Assembly: GCA_030141605.1 (NCBI GenBank)
Contig: JAQGDQ010000286.1
Location: 67,501 to 131,500, forward strand
Source of the DNA: Tubiluchus corallicola
Lineage: Eukaryota; Priapulida; Priapulimorpha; Priapulimorphida; Tubiluchidae
Direction of reading: 5' to 3'
Length of the DNA stretch: 64,000 nucleotides
The position numbers and the translations under genes were made by a program. The first letter of the stretch is position 1; every line of letters begins with the position of its first letter. Of the stretch, positions 58,701-64,000 are shown in pieces. The notes beneath the pieces are model-generated. The model worked only from the letters and a program-made list of their open reading frames with translations, made no database searches and had not been told where the DNA came from.

Positions 58701-61360
58701 AAAACCCGGGAACACTAGCAAATAGACTACAACAAAATCTGTATGTGGACAATGTCATTTTAGAAGTTGTGCATGGAGAAGACCCTATGGAGATATACCA
58801 GTCAGCGAAGAACCTATTTGATATGGCAGCAATGAATCTACGCCAATGGCTGTCAAATGATCTCAAGCTTAATGAAGCTCTACCGCAATGGGACCGACAA
58901 CAAGGTACTACAGTAAAAGTACTGGGAATTATTTGGGACACCGCCAATGATGTAATGAGACCACAGTACATATTTCAACCACTAGAAGTGTATACCAGAA
59001 GACTAGCAATGCAACAGCTTGCTCGACTATATGATCCGCTTGGAATCTACCTGCCAGTAACTATCAAAGGAAAGATTTTGCTACACAAAATGGCTAAACA
59101 GAAGTTCGGTCTAGATGAGCCAGTCACAGCTTCAATGGTTTTAGAGTGGCAGCAATTAGAAGAAGAACTGAAAAACATTCCACAAATAACACTTCCACGC
59201 AGAGTCATCATGGATAGACAAGTTCCTGTTCAACTACTATGCTTCACAGATGCCAGTAAAGATGCATATTGTGCCTGCATCTATATTCATCAACGTTTAG
59301 ATAACCACGTTATATCTTCATTAGCATTTGCGAAGTCTCAAGTAGCGACATTGACAGTTAGTCAAACTCTATCACGACTAGAACTAGAAGCCGTTCTAAT
59401 AGGATGCAGGATGCTTCGATTTGTAGAAAATCAGATTGATCAACCATTGCTAGATAAGCACTTATGGACAGATTCACAAATTGTGCTCTGTTGGATTCAC
59501 TCGTCCAAAGTTTTACCACCCTATATAGAAAGACGTCGAAGTGAAATAATATCTATGGATGATATCCAGTTTAGATACATCGACACTAAAGCCAATCCTG
59601 CTGATTGGGGCACTCGCGGAATCTCAGCAAAGAAATTATGTGAGTGCAACTGGATTTGTGGACCAGAATGGTTATCACTAGAGCCTAAACAGTGGCCAAA
59701 ATGGAGCGGAAACACCAACATACAGTTGCCAAATTTGAGTCGTTCAAGAAAAACACAGACAGCTTTAGTTACAGTAACGGAGGAGAAACCTGCTGTTTAC
59801 CCCTTTGGTATAGATGTTAATAACTACAGCGACTATGACAAGCTTCTAAGGGTAACCAGCTACTGCCAGAGATTTATTGACAGGTGTCGCAAAAAGAAGA
59901 TACCAGAATCAACTAATATCACTGCAGATGAGATGATTGAAGCACGTATAATGTGGATTAAACAAGTGCAACAGGACTGCTTCTCAATGGAATCCAAACT
60001 TCTACACCATGGCAAATTTAATCAACTGATAAAACAACTAGATCTCCACACCGACAAAGGTGTTATATGCTGTGGCGGGAGGCTTGCTAATGCAATAACT
60101 GATCAATCAATGTTTCCAATTCTGCTACCTAGAAGTCATCGTTTTACAGAGCTAATCATCGAAAAGGCTCACAGGAGAGTCTTGCATTCTGGAGTTAAAG
60201 CTACTCTAGCTGAGATTAGGAAACAATACTGGATTCCACAAGGTTATACAACAGTGCGAAAAACTTTGTCTAAGTGTCTCCTGTGCCAAAAGATTCAAGG
60301 AGGAACATTCAAACCACCAAGAATGGCACAACTACCAATGGAACGTCTCCGCAGGACACCCGCATTTCACTTTACAGGGATGGATTACATAGGACCAATG
60401 CTCATTCGTGCCAAGCCTGGTGAATATCATGAGAAGAGATGGATAGCATTATTCACTTGCTTCACAACACGGGCGGTCCATTTGGAAATTGTTCAGGATC
60501 AGTCAGCAAGTGCCACTGTTCAAGCAATAATTCGCTTCATTAGCAGAAGAGGTTGTCCAGCAGTTATCCTGAGTGACAACGCTACATATTTCAAGAAGAG
60601 TGAAGCACTGCTGATGCAATATTTTGCAGAACAACGAATCCGCTGGAAATATATTCCCGAGAGGTCACCGTGGGTCGCTGGATTTTATGAGCGTCTTGTG
60701 GCAGTGATTAAGCAGGCCATGAAGAAAACTCTTTGGAAAGCTACGTTAGACAACGATGGACTGCAAACTCTCATAACGCAGATCGAAAGTCTAATGAACA
60801 CTAGACCACTGCTTAACATTTCATCGAGTCCTGAAGAACTTACAATGTTAACACCAGCTAACTTCATCGCGCCTATGGGAAAACTAAGCATTTCTACATC
60901 AAACGAAGATGTTTTGGACCCAGACTATGCACCAGAAGCAAGACCTACAGATGCACTGAAGGTCCAATGGCAGAAGGTCAACCGAAAGCTAGATCAGTTT
61001 TGGAGTGTATGGCATAAGCACTATCTACACTCATTGAGAGAAACCCACCAAGTGCACTTTCGACGGAAACGTGGAGAAATCGCAAGAAAACCTACAGTTG
61101 GAGAAGTTTGCCTGATTCAAGACGCCACTCCACGTGCAACATGGAAGATTGGAAAGATTGTAGAATTCCTCCCTTCACAAGATGGCGAGATCCGCTTTGT
61201 CAGCATCAAGCTCCCGACTGGCTATGTAACAAGACGAGGGGTGAAGGATTTGGTTCCCTTAGAAACGAATTTCGAGGCAGGTGAAACCAAAGACACTACA
61301 CAACTGTTGACATGCTGGCGGGAGGATGTCGTTGTGAACGACCGAAGATTTTGTCTGTAG
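55787..61360 (+). CDS. BEL/Pao Gag-Pol polyprotein, 1857 aa
   Basis: ATG at 55787. Order by approximate residue: a Cys-rich PHD-like finger at 7-56 (Cys where PHD fingers have His); a Gag-like region of the DUF1759 type from about 218; Cys/His knuckles at 432-496; an aspartic protease-like region with VDGGAKHSS near 560 (DGG where D-S/T-G is usual); reverse transcriptase from about 860 with VADIEKAFHQ and a YVDN box at 986-989 instead of YVDD; RNase H with FTDAS near 1153 and WTDSQ near 1227; integrase zinc site H-x4-H...C-x2-C at 1462-1500; integrase core with MDYIGP, SDNATYF and FYERLV; and a DUF5641-type C-terminal domain from about 1737. Function: encodes particle, processing, reverse transcription and integration for the element. 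The last 11 codons and stop lie within the 3' LTR. Length and order fit the family. Confidence 0.95.
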   Translation: MAKDNKCINCRQRVASGLICDSCERWWCINCLNLKQDHVLTEKLYEALSQLGEFQWACEKCCDNNLLIQLVKSGTFTTKQLSEFGCNGDVINVIKATKPVDKVEVMSAENQTEATSLPTQQNTASRGQVLLNETMSQVNQPAQGGSLSQQDATLAMMQMFLQSQQQMFQTLQEERERERKERKEELQLILESVKKQPVSSPPPDMSSDSTTNFTTARLPKIELAKFNGNALQWNNFWESFNINVDSRQLNNKQKLDYLHRVLEGPAYDKIKGLGMEGDKYSEAVTILKNFYGNPGFQQKAHRESLKAVPHVKENLSNLEQFTDEIRSVTISLKRQGITNQALDSHVTELVEKLPKYLTEEMNRFRLYQGKKRDVVKMEELISFLEDYQEVNLHRTNEGQVKKTQLRNQGSGTEKAIPTANFIQNVSRNKLRCAFCEKDNHYSDECKKVVDPKKRKEIIANAKRCYKCLSTRHLMKDCNRQKPCFHCKSTSHNSALCEKREKILSPQHLSVQTEPSVTETIVKQNDFHVTYPAEEGIVMPAFPCTAVNPQTEEAREVFVYVDGGAKHSSISDEAASRLNLLRTGRYKLETSRFNTDVIEAVHSSKVKFILKGSKDFSLQIQAYTIPKLAPPFQVEPIRLDAQALEKVRQLRLLNLPPRSNTQRRIDVIIGQDFINRIMGPMIPATHIQNDLFAHRSPLGDFLAGNATIPEMNYDSSTRPVVAPNLFCYSAIEDVADSTQLEQVGINKQSELSEKDKEVIQKFRETIEFKHGRYKVGFPWKHPIQHLVSNYHVAKKRLESTLKMLAPNGSPTRHYATYNETINNQLHQGIIESVTQPTTERRFIHYIAHFPVINENRTSTQVRIVYDASDKNKADGKSLNDLIHAGPCLLTNLVGILLRFRLFEIVMVADIEKAFHQVSLMEADRDTVRFLWLKDPSQPDTVDNIKVYRFTRLPFGVNASPFLLLATILHHLQQNPGTLANRLQQNLYVDNVILEVVHGEDPMEIYQSAKNLFDMAAMNLRQWLSNDLKLNEALPQWDRQQGTTVKVLGIIWDTANDVMRPQYIFQPLEVYTRRLAMQQLARLYDPLGIYLPVTIKGKILLHKMAKQKFGLDEPVTASMVLEWQQLEEELKNIPQITLPRRVIMDRQVPVQLLCFTDASKDAYCACIYIHQRLDNHVISSLAFAKSQVATLTVSQTLSRLELEAVLIGCRMLRFVENQIDQPLLDKHLWTDSQIVLCWIHSSKVLPPYIERRRSEIISMDDIQFRYIDTKANPADWGTRGISAKKLCECNWICGPEWLSLEPKQWPKWSGNTNIQLPNLSRSRKTQTALVTVTEEKPAVYPFGIDVNNYSDYDKLLRVTSYCQRFIDRCRKKKIPESTNITADEMIEARIMWIKQVQQDCFSMESKLLHHGKFNQLIKQLDLHTDKGVICCGGRLANAITDQSMFPILLPRSHRFTELIIEKAHRRVLHSGVKATLAEIRKQYWIPQGYTTVRKTLSKCLLCQKIQGGTFKPPRMAQLPMERLRRTPAFHFTGMDYIGPMLIRAKPGEYHEKRWIALFTCFTTRAVHLEIVQDQSASATVQAIIRFISRRGCPAVILSDNATYFKKSEALLMQYFAEQRIRWKYIPERSPWVAGFYERLVAVIKQAMKKTLWKATLDNDGLQTLITQIESLMNTRPLLNISSSPEELTMLTPANFIAPMGKLSISTSNEDVLDPDYAPEARPTDALKVQWQKVNRKLDQFWSVWHKHYLHSLRETHQVHFRRKRGEIARKPTVGEVCLIQDATPRATWKIGKIVEFLPSQDGEIRFVSIKLPTGYVTRRGVKDLVPLETNFEAGETKDTTQLLTCWREDVVVNDRRFCL
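61317..61326 (+). other. Polypurine tract
   Basis: GGCGGGAGGA-like purine run immediately before TGTCGT of the 3' LTR. It would prime plus-strand synthesis, and its position supports the LTR boundary at 61327. Confidence 0.65.
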
Positions 61361-61653
61361 TGCTTAGGCTCGGACATGGAGTTCGTCAAGCCGCGATAAT
61401 CTTATTCAATCATTTAATCTGTACTATTGTTACTTAAGTGTAGACTTTACCTCAACTGGTCTTCGTTGCTGTAAAGTATGCATTGCCACTAATAGATGGC
61501 AGCACTATTGAATTGTGGTCTAATTTGTATTAGCGTGCAAAAGTACTCAGTGTGTGAAGCAGGACTGCATGGCTGCAGTAATGTGAAAGCTGTAGCTGTA
61601 ATAAATAAACGTTTAAAGTATAATCAACGGTTATACCTTTTGTCAACACGACA
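61327..61653 (+). repeat. 3' LTR
   Basis: Begins TGTCGTTGTG and ends CAACACGACA; 327 bp with six-base terminal inverted repeats. It contains the Gag-Pol stop codon and AATAAA signals near 61600. The 61-codon frame at 61496-61681 is LTR sequence, not a gene. Confidence 0.93.
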
Positions 61654-62037
61654 GATGTTGTCAATCGATAAACACCAGTGATATGTGAATCTTTAGCAGG
61701 ATATCAGAAAACAACAATTAGTAACTCATTTTAAAGCAACGTAACGGTGGCTCTGTTTTCTCATAAACATTAGTATGATATTCCTTTAGATAAAAATTAC
61801 TACCTGTGACAATGCAAAAAATACATTTTTACGTATAGTTTGTTCTAGCTTTGTAGCGTCAGTTAACACACTTTTACAGAATGCTATTTATGCATTTTAT
61901 TATTGTATGTTATGTAATATGTATCACAAATTTGTGTATATGTTCTGCACAGCTTGCTTAAGAAGTCTGTGCAATTGAATTGTTTTGTTTATTTCTGCTG
62001 TTTACTTGTTTATCTGTATTTAAAATGCTATTTTCAG
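61654..62037 (+). other. Probable intron sequence upstream of SKP2-like exon
   Basis: No coding signal; ends in the polypyrimidine-poor acceptor gctattttcag at 62027-62037. Confidence 0.5.
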
Positions 62038-62925
62038 ATGTTGCAAACCTGGTTGAAAACTGTCCAAACTTACGTGAACTTGATCTTAGTGATTGTAACC
62101 TATTAACTCGAAAATCATTGGCTTCCATTGCATCTAGCTTATATAAACTCCAGTACCTTGCAATCAGTCGTTGTTACAAAATTCATCTTGGCGATATCAC
62201 GTAGGTATTTTTGATTGCGCTTGCTTTCTGTAAGTAACTGAAGCACGTAAAATCTTTGTGGTGCTGCAATAATGGCAAGAACAATTTTACTCTTGCCTCA
62301 CTTGGCAACTTGAACAAACTAAACTCAAAGTGGTGTGATAACCTGTCTTTATTCCTTGTGTCAGAATATTATGGGTCCAACTCCAATATGTTCCTAATGG
62401 TGTGAGTGAGTTGGGCAAACCAAACCAATTCACCAACAGCAACTAGATCTGAATTAACTGTGCATTGTACAATTTTTGTTGTTGTCAACAATGTTGCAAT
62501 GTCAATAGCCAATTTTTAACCAAGGTTTATTAACCAATGTAAATAACCAAGGTTTAATAATACAGTTGATTAAAGAACTGTATCCTCTATCATTACTGGA
62601 AACCCAACCCAAATCAGTGCAGACGGATATAAACATTTTTATTTATCATATTAATCAAAAACTAAATTGTTCTACCTATACTTTCTGTATAGCTTATACT
62701 TGCATCGTATTATCTTATACTTTTTGCAGATTGCTAAGAGAACTGTCCCTACTAAGTGCGCTCGATGTTTTTGGGATGCTTACGGAAAACAACGTGCAGT
62801 GTTTAATTGACTACCTTCCTGGTGTACAAATTAACCACTTCCCATTCTCCAGCATTGCCCGCCCGACCACCGGCATTCGCAGGACTAGTATATGGGGATT
62901 ACGTGTTCGCGATCGGGCAATGTAA
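62038..62925 (+). CDS. SKP2-like F-box/LRR protein, C-terminal two exons
   Basis: Exon 62038-62200 encodes ANLVENCPNLRELDLSDC and LYKLQYLAISRCYKI, the LxxLxLSxC pattern of Cys-containing leucine-rich repeats. Its donor is gtaggt. Exon 62730-62925, after ctttttgcag, completes a split codon in the right phase. It encodes LDVFGML, a V-Q-I-N motif, SSIARPT and IWGLRVR before the stop. The order LSRCY - VFG - QIN - IARPT - IWG matches the end of animal SKP2 as I recall it. SKP2 is the substrate receptor of an SCF ubiquitin ligase that targets CDK inhibitors such as p27. The F-box and earlier repeats should be upstream but were not found in this window, so this entry is partial. It is in the same orientation as the BEL/Pao element. 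Confidence 0.85.
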
Positions 62926-64000
62926 CAGATTTATGGCCGAGAAAACACGGTTTCCCACGACTCATCATGTGATTGCTAGTATTTTTCCTGATAGGTTCTA
63001 AGGCAGACCAAGACTCCATAGAATGGTGAAACCTCTTAAAACAGATAAGGGAAGCTGAGTGATTTTATTATTGTAATCCTTTACCTCGTTTTTGATTGAA
63101 TTTTTGCAATCATTTATGCTTTGCTCTAAACCATTTGTTTCAAGCATGCACGCAGCAGTACTAGTCAAACAAGTTCGTTATACTCGGATGTAAAAATTGT
63201 GTCATTTATAAAACTTCAGAGAGCTGCTTAAACTGCCTAAAATTAATTTTAAAAAAATCATTAAAGAGCAACATGCATTTGAAAAACTAATTCACTTATA
63301 TAACATTTCAGGAAAGTCACAAGTTTTTCTCACTCTCCCATGTGCAATAATAATACGTTTTTAAACACTTTTATAGTCTGTCAGTGAATTATTCACACCT
63401 ATGCCTTTTCGTAAAAATTGTACCATTTTTGTAAATTGTAGTTACTTTGTTCTTTTGATCTTTTTTAAATAATACGAAACCATTCCTGTGTTATTTGCCT
63501 TGTAACAGCTTTTGTGTATGAGGGTGTTTGCTTACGTTTCATCAGATGATTTCACTTTGTATAATTAATAAATTTATTGGTAAATTAAAAGATCTTACTG
63601 CAATTGACATTGCTAATTATGTTATTTTTTACAGTTTTACTGCTTAATTATTGCACTGAGTGCTTTTGATTATCTTATAGTTTTGTTTTTGTCTATTACA
63701 TTATATGATTGTGTGTCTTTTACAAATTATTTCATAGTTTTAAATTAGTCAGCAGTGTCAGTAGATAGTAGAAGCCATAACATTTTTTCTAGAATTTTAT
63801 TTTGCATTTTCCTATACTGTTAGGAATTTCCCAATATAGAACAAGTCCTCAGAGGGTAAATATAATATCGTGCTGGCGTAATCTAACCCATAAGAAATTT
63901 GCAAACTATTACTTTTTACTAACATAGAGCACCATCTTTTGCAAGCTCATGTATGCTGAGTTTGCTTTTGTGTTAGCAATATTTTCCCCAAAAGTAACCA
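62926..64000 (+). other. Probable 3' untranslated and downstream sequence
   Basis: AT-rich with no further exon seen. An AATAAA polyadenylation signal lies at 63567-63572, about 640 bp past the SKP2-like stop codon. The remainder is unassigned. Confidence 0.45.

Larger units (their letters stand above)
55313..61653 (+). mobile_element. BEL/Pao LTR retrotransposon, apparently intact
   Basis: Order: 5' LTR, primer-binding site, single Gag-Pol frame, polypurine tract, 3' LTR; total about 6.34 kb. The LTRs differ at a single readable position (55582 A against 61596 C) and the coding frame is uninterrupted, which points to a recent insertion. The target duplication cannot be checked because the left flank is in the gap; the right flank starts GATGT. 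It lies upstream of the SKP2-like exons in the same orientation and may sit in that gene's intron. Confidence 0.95.

Noticed and set aside
61496-61681. 61-codon frame after the Gag-Pol stop
   Set aside because: It lies inside the 3' LTR and runs out into flanking DNA. The same LTR sequence is at 55482-55639.

Overview
This window looks like non-microbial, AT-rich nuclear DNA from an animal, most likely an invertebrate. The evidence is genes split by GT-AG introns, a BEL/Pao LTR retrotransposon, LINE fragments, a C-type lectin pair, the 3' end of an SKP2-like F-box/LRR gene, and an extreme load of simple repeats (CT, GT, TTA, GAT and pentanucleotide arrays hundreds of bases long). The species cannot be fixed from the sequence. 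Very little of the first 42 kb can be called coding; most long open frames there are translations of microsatellites.

Layout. 1-9.2 kb: AT-rich DNA, three large CT tracts and a broken LINE reverse transcriptase piece (about 8.0-8.4 kb). 9.2-14.0 kb: a long inverted repeat with about 0.85 kb arms, whose loop holds a four-unit tandem repeat and one copy of a TTAA-bounded repeat family (called R1 here). 14-22 kb: another R1 copy, a cluster of four abutting palindromes at 15.6 kb, a GAT array, a 38-bp minisatellite, a cruciform-capable CA/TA/TG tract, and pentamer arrays of opposite orientation. 22.4-27.4 kb: copies of a second family (R2), two of them head-to-head, a second inverted repeat, and TTA and CAA/CAG arrays. 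27.5-42 kb: two copies of an element with a hammerhead-ribozyme-like core, CT/GA tracts, an AAAT-rich palindromic block and a 0.8 kb minisatellite that reverses orientation midway.

42.2-52.7 kb is the clearest genic part: a tandem segmental duplication of about 5 kb, each unit carrying a three-exon gene for a secreted C-type lectin of a predicted 173 residues. An R1 copy sits in intron 1 of both, so that insertion predates the duplication. The breakpoints fall in a 30-bp minisatellite. 53.9-54.15 kb holds a decayed LINE endonuclease fragment on the minus strand.

55.3-61.65 kb is a nearly perfect BEL/Pao retrotransposon. It has 327-bp LTRs differing at one readable position, a PBS, a polypurine tract, and one uninterrupted 1857-codon Gag-Pol frame whose last codons lie inside the 3' LTR. 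A six-base N gap covers its left edge. From 62.0 kb two exons encode the C-terminal LRRs and tail of an SKP2-like substrate receptor of an SCF ubiquitin ligase. Its upstream exons were not found, so they lie outside the window or were missed. The lectin genes and the SKP2-like gene show no evident functional link; the rest of the window is shaped by repeats.
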